Shown one piece after another: positions 23,223 through 36,350 of a DNA stretch of 64,000 bases (position 1 is its first letter; the number at the start of each line of letters is the position of its first letter). Origin of the DNA: Rhypophila decipiens (taxonomy: Eukaryota; Ascomycota; Sordariomycetes; Sordariales; Naviculisporaceae); assembly GCA_033297075.1 (NCBI GenBank), contig MU858049.1, positions 1 to 64,000 on the forward strand, in the 5' to 3' direction. The notes under the pieces were generated by a model. The model did no database searches and was not told where the DNA came from. It was given only the letters and a program-made list of their open reading frames with translations. Both the position numbers and the translations under genes were made by a program.

Positions 23223-23939
23223 ATGTCTTCTACCAACGACAACACTTCCACTCTTCAGTCCTACGTCGACTCCGCCAAGGGCGCCGCTCAGAACCTCGTC
23301 GGTTCCGTTCTTGGTACCTCAGGCGACCAGGTAGGTCTTCTTCATCCCCGATCGCTTGGCAATCGAGATGTCAGCCAATTTGGTGCAACTTTACTGACAC
23401 AGTTCCTGTCCAGGCCGAGGGCAAAGCCAAGCAGGAAAAGGCCGATGCTGAATACGATGCCTCGCACGCGACGGCGAAGCTCGGTCCTGTCACAGTCACC
23501 ACGTCTGGAGTCACCAAGGACCATCCCGATCGTTCCGCCGGTTCATGGAATCAGACAGTTGGCTCCGCAAAGGAGGCTGCTGGCGGTCTCGTCGGTTCTG
23601 AGGTACGCATGCACACCTGTCACTGCAACATACATCTGGGTAACATCATACTGACATCACTCTCTGTAGTCTTTGAAGCAGTCTGGTAGGGAACAGAACC
23701 GTGAGGGACAAGAGCAAGAGGCGGCCGGACAAGTCAGCGACCTTGCTTCTGGAACTGCAGACCGCGTCACTGGCACCGTGGGAAGCGCTGTGGCTGGCCT
23801 CACGGGTGATCGTGCCAAGAAAGCCGAGTATCAGAAGCAGCACGATACTGGAAAGACTCAGCAGCGTGGTGTTGAGCACGACCTCAACAAGGAGGCCGAA
23901 GCTCGCAAGGCCGAGGCAGAGAAGAAGGTCTCGGAGTAA
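23223..23939 (+). CDS. CsbD-like / cruciform-DNA-recognition-type stress protein
   Basis: Three exons, 23223-23330, 23414-23602 and 23670-23939, join in phase 0 over introns of 83 and 67 nt to give 188 residues. The protein is hydrophilic, low in cysteine and aromatics, and rich in Ala, Gly, Lys, Glu and Gln. It has repeating helical segments of the form SYVDSAKGAAQNLVGSVLG, SWNQTVGSAKEAAGGLVGSE and GTADRVTGTVGSAVAGLTGD, as in CsbD-like and LEA-like proteins. Fungal relatives are often called mismatched-base-pair and cruciform-DNA-recognition protein (Hmp1 of Ustilago); that function is family naming, not shown here. The C-terminus is charged (VEHDLNKEAEARKAEAEKKVSE). No signal peptide or membrane segment. 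The upstream TATA-like box and CRE-like palindromes suggest strong, stress-linked expression (inference). Each junction keeps the repeat pattern, supporting the exons. Confidence 0.85.
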
Positions 23940-26900
23940 GAGAGCGGGAAGCAGAGATAAAACGGCCGGGCTTTTTTTTCTTTTCTGGCATGCATTACTT
24001 GGCCCTCGGTGGAATATTGATACCCTAAGCAAACACAGGACTTGAGCAAGCTAGCTAGATAGTTAGCAATGGAGAATCGTTGATTTCCACTTTCGCACTG
24101 CCCGCCAACTAGATCAAGCCAATGCTTGCCAGGCAGACAGGTGAGCAGCTTTCATTTTTGATGTGAGATGCAATTTGCTTGTGACACTCCGTGTGGTGTT
24201 TGCAGTTCCGTCTTTGAGTGCGAAACAGATGCCCAAGACCTCCATGTGGTCAACGATGCTCCAACAAATGGCACTGCTTTGCTGTGTTACTGTGACGACC
24301 TGAGTTTGTTTCCCTCTCGCAATAGTGGTTTCAGCAAAGGGACTTCGCAGTTATTGCGCCGCAGCAAACGAGAGCCATATCTTGCCATTTCTAGGCAGTA
24401 ACACTCCTCCGTATGTATTCGACATCCCGAAGAAGCCTGGAGTGACAAGTGCTGCGTAATTGTAGATCCCGGTGGTGGTCATTACTTCTAAATATAATTA
24501 GATACACAGACCTACCTGTTCGTGAAGTGCAAGGCAAGGCGGCTTGCTTTGCACATCGTCCGCGGCAGCAGTCTATCCCGATTCTTCCGTGCTTAAAGCC
24601 GTTTACATGAAGCTCGTTGTCTGGGCTAGGTCCTTCAAGTGGCCGGTCCCCAGGCATCGATATTTGGTTGGAATTCGACGGTTAATTTGACAAGCGTCCA
24701 TAGTCAGCGGCTGTTGTCTGTCCCACCATGCCGAGCGAAAAAGGGTCGAACAGCCACTTCTGCATGGATGGGGTTGGTAAGGCTGGAAGATTGGTCGCAG
24801 TTCTGGCCGCTTCGAATTTTCCTACTGCTTGAACATCAAGGCGAAGACTAAAGTTAGGAGGGTATCGAAGATCCATACATGCATGACATGGCATTGCGTG
24901 GCTTGTTTATTGTTGGGGGTCAGTCGGGCCAGATCCCAAGTTCCCAAGGCTTAATCACCCTCGCTGCCATGAGTGTCGCCGCCATGAGTGGTATAAACAG
25001 CGATGGGGGTTCGGATAATGGGTTGCAAGCTAGAAGGCCCGAAGTTTCTGGGCTGGGCTGTTGGGGGTGAAAGCTCCCTAGCAACAAACCCAGAATAGCA
25101 TAGAGCTTTTTGCACGCAAAAATACAATCGCCTTTATTGTCGTATTGGATACGCCAGAGGGTAAGATGGAGATGGAGATGGACGTGGTTTCTTGGTGTCT
25201 CGGTCAACAAGCATCGATATGCATGGAAGGTTCGGTTGGTCGTTGTTGGAACGGTGAGGAAAAAACAGAGCCGCCTTCTAGCGTCGGGATGGAACGCTCC
25301 GGGTTCACCGGGGATGCGTGGTCGAGAATCAACATCGTCATCGTTTCCTAGGTGTTGAAGTCGATATGTGCTTACTGCTTAAAGACGGATGGTTAGAAAT
25401 TCAGCCTGAGATTGATTAATTCCCCTTTGTGGGATTTGTACCTGTCCTGTCTGCAGTCTGTCAGCATTTCGTCCGATGTACGGATATCCGTACGGGGTAC
25501 CGAGAGGGAAAGCTGCGGTCACGTGCCACTGCCCTGCCTTTTTCTCCTCCACCCATGTGTCATAACGTCTTGATTGCTTGTGTATAACGGTAAGCTATCC
25601 ATATTTTATACAATTGGTGGCACTAGAACCACTGCGTAATATAGATACGGAAATATCACTTCCTACGAGAACTTTGTACTCCTCGTCGGAATGGTACGTA
25701 CTATCGGTGCGTGCTGTATCCTGACGTCCACCCGTAGTTGAAGGAGCGAGACCCGCCTGTGGTCCGGCCCGCTCCTACTGTAGGGCTAGCGTCTTCTCCA
25801 CAGTGGGGCCCCACTAGTGAACTGCCCGCTGCCGAAGGTGAGTCCTCGAGCTGTCACCCACTGGCAGGATTTCTTTTGCATCGACATCTTCCCATTCAAC
25901 CACTGATCCAGAAAGTGATGCTGCTTACCAGGCGCGCCAGCAACATGTTCTCTCAGTCAATGGGCTCTAAGGTCCTTCTTTACTATACATTATACTAACC
26001 AGTCTCCACTGTTCTTTTCTTACCGCGTCCAAGCCCCCTTCACGCCCTTCAGGACGAAGCATGTGCCTCCAACAAGAACAGCAGGTACCTGGCCTTAATG
26101 AGGAGCCGCCCCCAATCAGCCTAACTCCTCGCTCGAGGAGTCCGCAGCAAGCTACGATACAACAGCAAATAACCTGGCGTGGGCCAAAATATGTCCTCGG
26201 ACTATAGTCGGTCGGCCAATCGTGGAGATGGTCTTGACATGAGACGCAGCTCTGAATATCTGCGGCAGGCAACGTCGAGACGCTAACCAGGTGCAACCTT
26301 TGCAGTGACTATTGCCAACACGAGGTGCTGACTGCTACCCTAATATCTATCCAGGAGCGCTGAACGGACAGGACCTGAAGGTGCTACCAAGGGCAGAAGA
26401 GAACGAAATTCACATGGTATCCTGTCACGCTGGGCATTCTGAGCTATTCGTGGCCCATCTGGTCATGGAGATATGATCTCCTCCCGGTGCACTGCCATCA
26501 TTTTCATTTTCATTTCCAACAAGGACCCTTTCCCACATATCACACTTTACACACCAGCTCTAAATGATGCTGTCCACACATTCGTTCCCCGATGTCACCT
26601 CCAAGCTCCGTGCAGCACAGAAAAGTCGAGAAAATGCCGGCAGACACCCTCAAGGCGATCTAGAAGCCAACTTTGGAATAGCTCAGGTTGTCAGACCGCT
26701 ACTCCTTTCGGTCCAGTTGTCTTGGAAGGTGACGTTTTGTCATCAACTTCAAGATCACGAAGCTATGCTGGCAGTTGCTGGTGAGATTGCTACCTCCGCC
26801 GCATGTCCCGTCACTATCAAACCCCCACCAGCCCGTCGGATTTGTCTTTGATGCAACGCAACATCACACAACACAGAACTCATGTGCGCTGCATCTGGCT

Positions 26901-28533
26901 CGAGATCTTGCCCTGCCTTTCCGAATTTCCTCTGCAGTGCATATCATAGAGGTACCCTCTGTGCAACAGCAAAGCTCATGCCCAGCTACTAGTCTAGCAA
27001 CGACACCAAGACGGTATTTCCATACAGCAGACGTCGCTAAATACACGCCCAATGCGGCAACAACTGGCGCCTAGATGTATACCCCAGCTTGTATTCCGTC
27101 CCCGTTACTCACTACCCAGTACCTTTGCATCTGGTGTGCCGTCTAACCCCATTGGGTTGTTACATGTGCCAGGATTGTGGACAAGTGTTGCACAAGCCCC
27201 GTTAGACATGCTCTTCCCCCTGTGATGTACCAATGTACAGTACAGTACGGGTTACATGCCTCAGGGCGCCGATGGCAAGACAGCCAAACCTCGCTTTTAC
27301 GACCAACCAGAGTTGCGCTACATAACTCAGGACCTAAGTTGTCTGTTTATCATGGCCGAAACATGATGGCTACGTCCTCCCCAATCTTGGAGCCATGTCC
27401 ACTACACAGACGCTGACATAGTACGCACTCGGCACTGATCAGATAACCCTGCCTAAGATCTTGGGCTGCTAAATTTGGGGCAGGCAGTTTGTGTTCCCCC
27501 AAAACTAGCCCTATCGCACCCACACTTCAAGACTTTTAGCTATACGCCTCATTCGCCGTGTTCACGACGTTGATCCATTGTGGGAATACCTGACTGCCTG
27601 ATTCGACAAGGCAAGTGCCGGGTAGGATGATATAGGGACATGGAACTCGCATCACAGCCCACAAAACAAGACCCCTAGCCGTTCCTATGACCCTATTCGC
27701 GACCTACATTCTACAAAGAAACTTGGATCGTGCCTCATTGCCCTTTCTGAAGGGCATTTCAGTCAGGACTGCTTGTAGCTGACCGCCGTGTTTCAGAAGA
27801 TACTCACACGGCCCCAAGTACCTGGGTGAACCTCCACTTATGATCGGGTCCTCCCGTGCGATGATGGGCGCCACTTCGTGCCACTGGAAGTCAAGATTCA
27901 AGCCTGGCATGTCAAGCATCATCAGGGGCGGCTATGGACCAATGTCCGTCTGCCTTCGATACTCGCGGCATCTTGCTTCGGTCAATTCTTTTGTTCTGCC
28001 TTGCTCGTATGCGAGGTGCAAGCACCTTCCGTACTAGGATCTGTCTGCTCTTTTCAGCCGCATTTCCCCTTACATACACTTCCACATATGATGGTGTGAT
28101 CTGGCGGAGTTAGCAGTACCTTTGTCCAGTGGCATGGAACTGGCATGGTGTTCTTCCTAAACCCCGGATTTACGAAGACAGCCTTAGCTCTTCTTGGTGC
28201 CAGGGCGGGAGTGCTCCTTCGCGTGGCACAGACTACACATGTCGCAGAGGTTCAAGGTACTTCCTACTAGTCGTTGGTACCTAACTTCGGGAGAAAGGCT
28301 TCTCGTCGACATTGGTGATTCAACATCTGCCTTGTTCAGCTTGCTGTGCCCCCTCTCATTGGCCAGTCAGTGACGATGCCTCTTCTGGACTTGGACTGCT
28401 TCGAGGACCGTGAGCCTTCTCCCTGAGAAGTTTAAAAGTCCAGGATTCCGCTATCATGACTTGACGTTCCAAGACATCATCGGTAGACAGCTCGCCCGCC
28501 CGCCTCGTCTTCCTCGCTACCAAGTCATCAGCC
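23940..28533. other. 4.6-kb gene-poor region
   Basis: Between the CsbD-like and NmrA-like genes. Many short frames exist on both strands but none resembles a protein family. It contains one copy of the GTACAGTACAGTAC motif (27235-27248) and CAAGGCAAGG-like strings (near 24522). No transposon coding sequence is seen. Confidence 0.5.
27235..27248 (-). repeat. Recurrent 14-mer motif (GTACTGTACTGTAC)
   Basis: The plus strand reads GTACAGTACAGTAC, which is the exact reverse complement of the 14-mer found at 35478 and 36136. It is one of several related CTGTACAG-type elements in the gene-poor half of the window. Confidence 0.8.
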
Positions 28534-29693
28534 ATGAAGCAAAAGACAGCCCCTCAACCCGCCATGATGAGAATCGCCATCGCTGGTGGCGGCGGTCTTG
28601 CTTACATCCTGGCCCAGCACATCAGCCAGAGTGCTAATGCAGTGCTCGTCCTGACCCGGAGTGTAAGTCACAATACTAAACCTGGCAGCATGTTGAGCCC
28701 TCGCTGACTGTCCGCACTATCTAGCCCCATCCCGAGTTCGAAGAAAACTTCCCAGGGTGTCAGGTCGCACAGGTTGACTTTGGAAATGTCGAGGAGCTGC
28801 GTTACACTCTACAGGGCGTCGACCTTTTGATCTCGACCATCTCCAACACAGAGCAGTTGAATCTCATAGATGCTGCCAGGCGCGCGCGGGTTCGACTCTT
28901 CGTTCCGTCCGAGTTCGAGGGCGATATAAGTCACCGGCCAGCCACCGATCCGCTCGACCGAGGTTCCCATGCAGCCCTTGACCTCCTGGACCGCTGGTCT
29001 CAGTCTCGGAGCCATCCCATGCGCTACACTGTCTTCTCTTGTGGCTTGTTTATGGAACGATTCGGACCTGGAGGAATTCAGACATACAACATAGGAGCTG
29101 GAAGTGGGCTTGCAGGGCCGAATGACTACCTTGTCAATATCGAAGAAGCGACAGCCGAGATCGTGGAAAGCAACGGCCAGGGACGACCGGCACACGTGGC
29201 ACTCACATCAGTCTACGATTTGGCCATGTTCATTGCAGCGGCAATTGAGCTGGGCCCCGCAAACTGGCCTAGAGAATTCCGAATGAGAGGCGACCATATG
29301 ACACTCCGGGAACTGGTTGCCACATGTTCGACCGTTCGGGGAGGTATGTAATCCCTAATTACACAGCCGCACATGCACTCACACACGTCCAACGATCCCT
29401 CATATTCCCGCTTGTGTCACCCTAAGAGAGGCTAACGTTTGTGGTGTCTCGCAGTTCCATTCAGTCTTGTGACACAATCCTACCAGGACGCTCAATCACT
29501 GGCCGAAGAGAGTCAGCAAACTGGAGACTGGAGCCGTTGGCACTACTACCAGCGGCTCCTTCAAACAGCGAACGGACGCTACCAAGTTCGTCAAGGCAAC
29601 TTGATTGAAGCAATCAATCAGAACGAAGCTGCAGTGCCACAACCGATGAGATTCAGAGCATGGCTCGAGCAGGTGTGGGGGCCTGCAGTATAG
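28534..29693 (+). CDS. NmrA-like / isoflavone-reductase-like NAD(P)-binding protein
   Basis: Exons 28534-28662, 28725-29343 and 29455-29693, with introns of 62 and 111 nt, give 328 residues. The N-terminal Rossmann strand and glycine motif reads RIAIAGGGGLAYILAQHI, followed by AVLVLTRS (the second strand with the NADP-type Arg). Then come CQVAQVDFGNVEELRYTLQGVDLLISTI and ARRARVRLFVPSEFEGD, the last being characteristic of NmrA/isoflavone reductase-like proteins (V-P-S-E-F-G/E). The middle segment MRYTVFSCGLFMERFGPGG and the LTSVYDLAMFIAAAIELG helix also fit. The C-terminus is PMRFRAWLEQVWGPAV. Such proteins either reduce small phenolic compounds or act as redox sensors; which applies here is unknown. 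ATGs at 28564 and 28567 would give a start closer to the Rossmann strand, so the N-terminus is uncertain by about 10 residues. Confidence 0.87.
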
Positions 29694-32600
29694 TCGGATC
29701 CGCGTGGCCCATTATTAACCCCCTTTTTACCCTAGCTCGGCAACAGGCGTTCGAGTGCTTGTTTGGCTTTCTTTTTTTTCTCTTTTGCTTCTTCTCCTAT
29801 GACGGTTCCTGAATTTCATGGTATAGATGGAGGCTAGGTTTGGGACGGTTTACTCTAGAGCATGGACGGAACGGAACACCTGCACACTCCCCTCAATGGG
29901 CTGCTGCAGGTAGATGCAGGCTCGGGTGCGATTCTGGCGAAGTGGCTTACCTCATTTTTGGATACCTGGTTTCTTTTTCTTTGGGTGCGATATACTCAAC
30001 CCTTTCCCTTTCCCTTGTACTATGTTGCCTTTTGTTTTCTTCTTGGCCGAATGCTCCTATCTCAGAAGGAGTCAAACTGGTGTCACGCCGGCCTGGGGCT
30101 TTTGGACCTTCTTTTTTTCGTTACCTTCCTTTTCATCCGCTCATCTTTGTCTACGAATTAGAGATGTTTGTATGCCCTCTCAGCAAGGCAATCTATCCGT
30201 CAACCAACAAGAAATCAACCGAGGAATCCAAGTTCTGACCCTCGTTTCCGGTTTTCCACCAACAGCGTGTCATTCTCTTGCCCTTATTTGGTCGAATGGA
30301 AACTTGGCGATCGACGACGGTGACGGCGTTCTCCTGATCTTCTCAACACGCCTCATGAAGACATTTCAAATGCTCGCAGTTGAATGGAACAAGTGGCTGG
30401 GGTCCATGTCGGATGCTGCGGCCGACATCGACCATCTTGTTTTAAGCGCCTGCCCCCTTCCAATGGCCACATGCTGATTTTGGCCCCCACGCACACATTT
30501 ACTCACCACGGAATCCGACTTACTGTTCTTTGATACCAAGAAGTATAGGCATCCATGTTAATAATTGTTCTCGGTATTCTTTACGGATTGTGTCGTTCTC
30601 TATCCATTCGTAGCATGTCGCGCGTTTGTGTTATTACCATCGCCAGGCCGCTCCTCAAACTTCAGTATTGGTTGTTTATCTCCCCCTTTTCACTCGAGGG
30701 ACCAATGTCCTAGATATCCGGCCGGCAGAAGGAGATGGTGCAGTGTTTCCGAGGGATGACAAACCAAGTTGTCTCGAGAATCATGCATGCAGCCACAGGA
30801 CCGAGCCCCTGGATTTGGGGCTCCCTGGGCGACCCTACAAGGCGACCACTGGCAGTCTCGCAAGTGGCCATGATTCATCTGACTCGTCTGCCTAAGGAGT
30901 TCGCGGTGAGTTTTTATTTTTTGGGCAGTGCGACCCTCCTTTTACCAACATGGAAAAATACGGACTGACGAACGCTGCGGATGTTGATACTACTGGTCCG
31001 CTCCATACTAGGCACCGGAGCTAAAGTCGATTTTTCTCCCCTGTTTGTAAATCTTTATCACCAACAAGGTTTCTTGGCTTGGTTTTGATAGCCTCTCTTG
31101 ATTTGCACAGCAGTTCGTTTTCTGTCATGATTACAAGTCGGGAAACACCAACCTGACTCGGTAGCCCACACACCAGGTGATGTCAATATCCCAGAGCACG
31201 GTGACGGATCAGACACCAACCACAATGCCGACCATGGAATTACCACGACCAAGGGAACGAGAAAAAAGACGCCGAGAACAACTTGAATGACATTGCATCG
31301 CTCATTCTACAGGCCATTCGCCCTTATTGCTCTCTCGCAGCTGACTCATCCATCCGGGCCTCGAAAGCTGGCCTCGGGACCGGTTCCGCAGGATCGGGAA
31401 TGTTTCCAGCCCTGTACGGGTTAATCCTATCCATATAATGCCGGGATCTACAGCCATTACATCGTACCAAGTGAGGCGGCCATGGTTCTAAGCCCTTGAA
31501 TGTAACTGACGCACAAATATTTATAAACAGATGTCCATTCAGGGTTGTACACTAGCTTCACACGCATAAATCCCAGAAAGGATGGAGATTGATCAACACT
31601 TTGGGTTGGTACATTGCATCTTGAATCATGAACAAGAGCGAAGTGGTGGGTGTGGACAGGGGGTAAAAAAGTCCTGCGCAGGGACGAACTCTCAGGTGAT
31701 TTCAGTTCTCCAACTCCTCGATTTGTGCTGTATGTACATGACACCTCGTCTTTTGTTCACTGTCAAGCCCACACTGTACAGTATGCGCTTTATGGCTTTA
31801 ATACATACTACATGCACAGCCTGTTCTAACAGCACGGTTAACGTAGCCTCGACTAGATCGACAATAACCGGGAGAATTGGTAACCATGACTACATGGCCT
31901 GGGAAATGTTACAAAGCTACACCGAGCAATCCACTCGTAAAGAAAAGGAAGCCAGAAGCAACTTTATTCAGACTTCAATCATTCTGCCCTTCCAAAAACA
32001 AGACTCAACAGAGCCTCGGTGGCTTGCAGGCTTGGCTTTCTACTACTACCTTACGGCATCACCATTACCACTCGGTGCACCTCGCCATTCGAGTACAGCG
32101 GTCCTGTTTCCCATGCATATCCGTACCTGGACTTACTATGTTCTGCGAATGTTCGATGCGTGGGGTGCAGCACCTCTTGCCCACAGGTCATGCATGGATA
32201 TCAACTTGTACTCTACTCTATGTAACAAACACAGATACGCGCCGGGATTTTCTTGATACAACAAAACCTCGGACAATTATTCGCTGCCTTGCCGACAAGA
32301 GCCGCTTCAATCCAGGGCATAGGTGACACAAGTCATGATCTAATTACCTACTTGAACTGGCCGCTGGCTCCTGGCCCGACGAGCGAGCTTGTGAAGTATT
32401 AGGTCCGCGCATTATAGACCCCGATATGTCCAGTGATAACATTGCTCTCGTGTCACTCGGCATCCTAGTGTAGGAGAAGGATCCCTGTGTGACGTTGGCT
32501 AAACTCGTGTAGGACGGGGATCATACACAGCACTACAGTCGTACGGGTAGGAGCCGCATCCATGGACGCGGGTTACAGAATCCTGTCCAGGCCAACCTCG

Positions 32601-35477
32601 AGCAGGTCAGTCTGCTCAGCTCCACGTACTGTTAACTCAGGTCGTCACATCGCCAGCAAGCACTGCGGAAAAACTGACCGAACGCAACACCCTGTCCTTG
32701 ACTTTCCAACTTGGACTCGACCGTGGATCGGTCCCCGACAAGCATCGGAATGCCACAGCAGGTTGTTTTACCGGTCAGATTCTGCGGATAGGGCTGCAGC
32801 GGCGAGGCTGACTTGCGCTGGACAAGGCTAACACTACAGTACAGTATCACCCGCACTAACACTAACACGAACACCCGAGCGACAGAACGTCATTATCAGA
32901 ACCAACATCCTCGCGAATGACTATACTCCGTAGTCGTGCGGTTGCATCATCCGTAGCCAGCCAATTTATGGATCCATCGCGGAGTTTTCTCCGCAGTCGC
33001 TCGCAGCCTTTATCGAATGAAAACTCTTGATCTCCTTTAACGGCCTCGTTCATACCGTACAGAAATATCAGCAGAGAATTTCGTCCAATCTTTGACCTTC
33101 GAATCCAGAACAGATTATACTTTTAACAAGATGTTTGGTTACTCTTTGATCTCGTATCTGATAACGAACCGATCAACTTAAAGTCTCTTCCACCAGAAAA
33201 AGAAACGATTTTCATGATGTTGGTTGAAACAGGTTGTCGTGCCCCCCGCCATAATACGTATCGTTACAGCGGGGGTGCCTCGGCCTTACCATACCACACC
33301 AGAAGCCCCATGGGTCGATCTTACTGCCACCCCACCACCCAAAACGGCAGAGTTCTGGAAACGAAACGAAACAAAACAAAACATCTGTAGTTAATGAATC
33401 ATTAACTATATGTGTGAACATGAATTCACGATACAAAAGAAATGCGCATGTACTGTTCCGGTCCACCCACAACGACGCACTTGTAGATTGAAAACTGGCT
33501 GTGGCAGAACATGCTACAGATCGCAAATACAATGTTCCGGGCAGACGTAGATCCGAAACAACCAGTAGAGATTTATGGCTCTGTCCTCCAATATCATACA
33601 TAGATTGGTACACTGAAAAATTTCTTCAAGGGTAAACTTTCAAGGCTAATATGCCTCGTGTGAGAGCCTTGTATAGTGGCGCATCGTGAGTCGGGTTCGG
33701 AACCGAGCTTCTACAAGGGGCCCAGGAGACGGGTTTTGCGGCTCAGTGTTTCTTCCGGGGCTTGCCGCTGCGGGAACGCGGAGAACGACCCGGCAACTTA
33801 CCATGGTACTGTAGTGTACTCCGTACGGCGTTACATCCTGGTAATATCCGTAACGAACAGCACATTGGAGGATATCAAAATCTGGAAAAGAAGATCATGC
33901 TTAGACTTCCTCCCTCCTACCTACTATCTCGACTAGTGCCTCACATGTACTGCCTTTTAGAACCAAATCTTGATATGTATTGGCAGGACATCAGAATATT
34001 TCACCGGCTTGAATTGCTCATCTTAGCTCGGTTTGCATTACGATACGGTACCACACACGCATCCGGCCATACCGGTAGGTCGTGAAGCTTTTCTGGATTA
34101 TCTTATTAAGGACCTCCAGAACAAGAGTGCAACAGATTAGAATCCAACCCCTGAGTTAACAACAGATGCTGTTGGACGTTTTACAACCTTGTAAAGAGCA
34201 ATAATAAACCCGAAACCCCCAGATCATCATTCAGAACCTCACCTAAGAACCCAAAATCCCGGTATCAAGTTCGGTCCTTCTGCAAGAATCTCACTGACGT
34301 CTCACCTCAGCATTTCATCCATCCATCCTTTAGGCCAACAAGCGGCCCCTTTACAGCTTCTACCAACGGCTCTGCTGGTCATTGAACGTTGGCGGGTGGG
34401 GGACAAAAGTACCTTGCGTTGTAGCCGCCTCTCTTCCCGAACAAATCGTCCTTGATATAGGACCTCAGCTCAACAACAGCATATCCAAGGTCTGAGCAAA
34501 TGGTTCAATGGCAGCAACGTTGACTGGGAAAAGGTTTCAAGGTCATTAAATCCACGTCTCCAGGCAGTGGCAGACACTAAACTGCACCTGTCACTTGATT
34601 ATCAAGGCCCGAGATCAAGGCCAGTGTGTGCAATACAGAGGTATGTACCTCCAAGTCCAGCCAATGGGAACGCTCCAACTATACTCCCCCGATTCCATCA
34701 GTACCCTCCCCCGGATTATAGGATTCCATACGCGGGACGGGAACGACCAAAGAAGTCTCATTTCGTACTTTTTTTTGGTGTGATATGTTTTGTTTCCTCA
34801 TTTCGTTGATGTCATGCATGCAACGGTGGTCCCTTTGTCGAACGTCTCAGGTGGAAGGAACTCCTTGATACCAGTGATCACATATCCTTGGACTTGCTCT
34901 TGTACCAAAACCTATCAAGTTGTTTCAAACATGACTAGCAGCGGACCGGGCCGAGCCATGGCATGGTGATCGATTACAAGGAAGTGGAAACAAGATACCT
35001 ACCTGGAGTCGCCGATCTTGGAACCTTTTCTCAAATTTTCTCTGACCAGCATCGTGTCAACCCAACCCGAAATTCGCATCAAATCCACCATGGTCGAGCA
35101 CGAGGGATTTTATGCCCCATGCTTTTGAGATATACACAGGACAGAAAGAGGTGAGTAATATATGTAGTGCGGAATATTTATCTAAAGTCTTGATTCCATG
35201 TAGAAGATGGAATACTTCCGCTATGTAGGAGATTACAATGTGGAAACAGAGAAACAGACCTCCATAGAGACCTAGATTCAGCCACCTTCTCTAACTGCTT
35301 AGCTATCTACCTACGTCCCCTTCAAGTCAGCAAGAACACATTTACAAGTTTTACATCGGTTACCATGTTAAGCCTACCTCCGAACCCGTTCGTTCCGTCA
35401 TTGATCATGCATGTGGGTGAGTTACTGCCAGGATCATAATGGGATGCGGCAAGAAAGGAGGAAGCAATTGAGAGTAT

Positions 35478-35491
35478 GTACTGTACTGTAC
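35478..35491 (+). repeat. Recurrent 14-mer motif GTACTGTACTGTAC
   Basis: Exact copy of the 14-mer at 36136-36149, and reverse complement of 27235-27248. Confidence 0.85.
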
Positions 35492-36135
35492 CGGTCTTCC
35501 GGGGTACAATGTTGAACTTTACAGGGGTTGAAAAGCCGGGGTGGGTGTGAGGAAAGATGGTGGTGGTGATCTTCAAAAGCACATGAGGCACAGAACGGTC
35601 GAAAGCCTCTGCATATCCATCCATACAACGGCATGTATTTTCCATGACAGGTGTTCAACGTCCACGCCGTGTGACGACATCGTCGCAGGGCTAGGCCAGG
35701 CCGAAGCACAAGTACGGCGAGTATCTAACGTCGTCGTTGGTCAAGACAAAGGAACAACACATCTTTTGTCTCTGATCACGGCACATCTGGCGATCGGATA
35801 TCATCACTTAGATGTATATGTACCGTCTGTAATCATACTACTAGAGCTAGATCACGATGTGACCACACCTGTTGGCGGAGTTCCATCTGCAATTACAGAT
35901 ACAACTCCCTGTAACCCCCTTCATTTCGCAGCATCTGGACATGGAACGTACCAAAAACCGGGATGCAAAATCAAACTTCCCCTAGTCTATGTGCAATATT
36001 CGTCTTGTTTCCCATGTATATAACTCGTGAAAAGGTACCTGCCAATAGATTTACTTGAGAATACTCGAACCTTTTAGTGGTGGCGTGTGGCTCGCTGTCA
36101 AGGCCTTGTAACGGCACAGCATTCACAGGTACCGT

Positions 36136-36149
36136 GTACTGTACTGTAC
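36136..36149 (+). repeat. Recurrent 14-mer motif GTACTGTACTGTAC
   Basis: Exact copy of the 35478 element, here flanked by further symmetry (GGTACCGT to the left, CGTACACC to the right). Confidence 0.85.
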
Positions 36150-36336
36150 CGTACACCACTGCGGGTGCTCTGTAGAGCCCTGTAATACATATATACGCCA
36201 ATTGTCCATCTAGCCATGTATCGTACCCAGCCTATCCGTACCATACCCCTAGAACCATGGTGTCACCATGCATGCACAGCGGAAGCCAAGCCGATCCTCC
36301 TCTTCAGCGCCTCCCTTCCTCCATGTGTACAATACA

Positions 36337-36350
36337 GTACTGTACAGTAC
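36337..36350. repeat. 14-bp perfect palindrome GTACTGTACAGTAC
   Basis: The sequence equals its own reverse complement. It is related to the 14-mer elements nearby, sharing the GTACTGTAC core. Confidence 0.85.

Noticed and set aside
31582..32256. Plus-strand open frame of about 220 codons
   Set aside because: No family resemblance, and an overlapping frame of comparable length exists in another phase, as expected by chance.
33687..33710. GGTTCGGAACC-type symmetrical string considered as a tRNA T arm
   Set aside because: The flanking stem does not pair in tRNA geometry and no acceptor stem is present.
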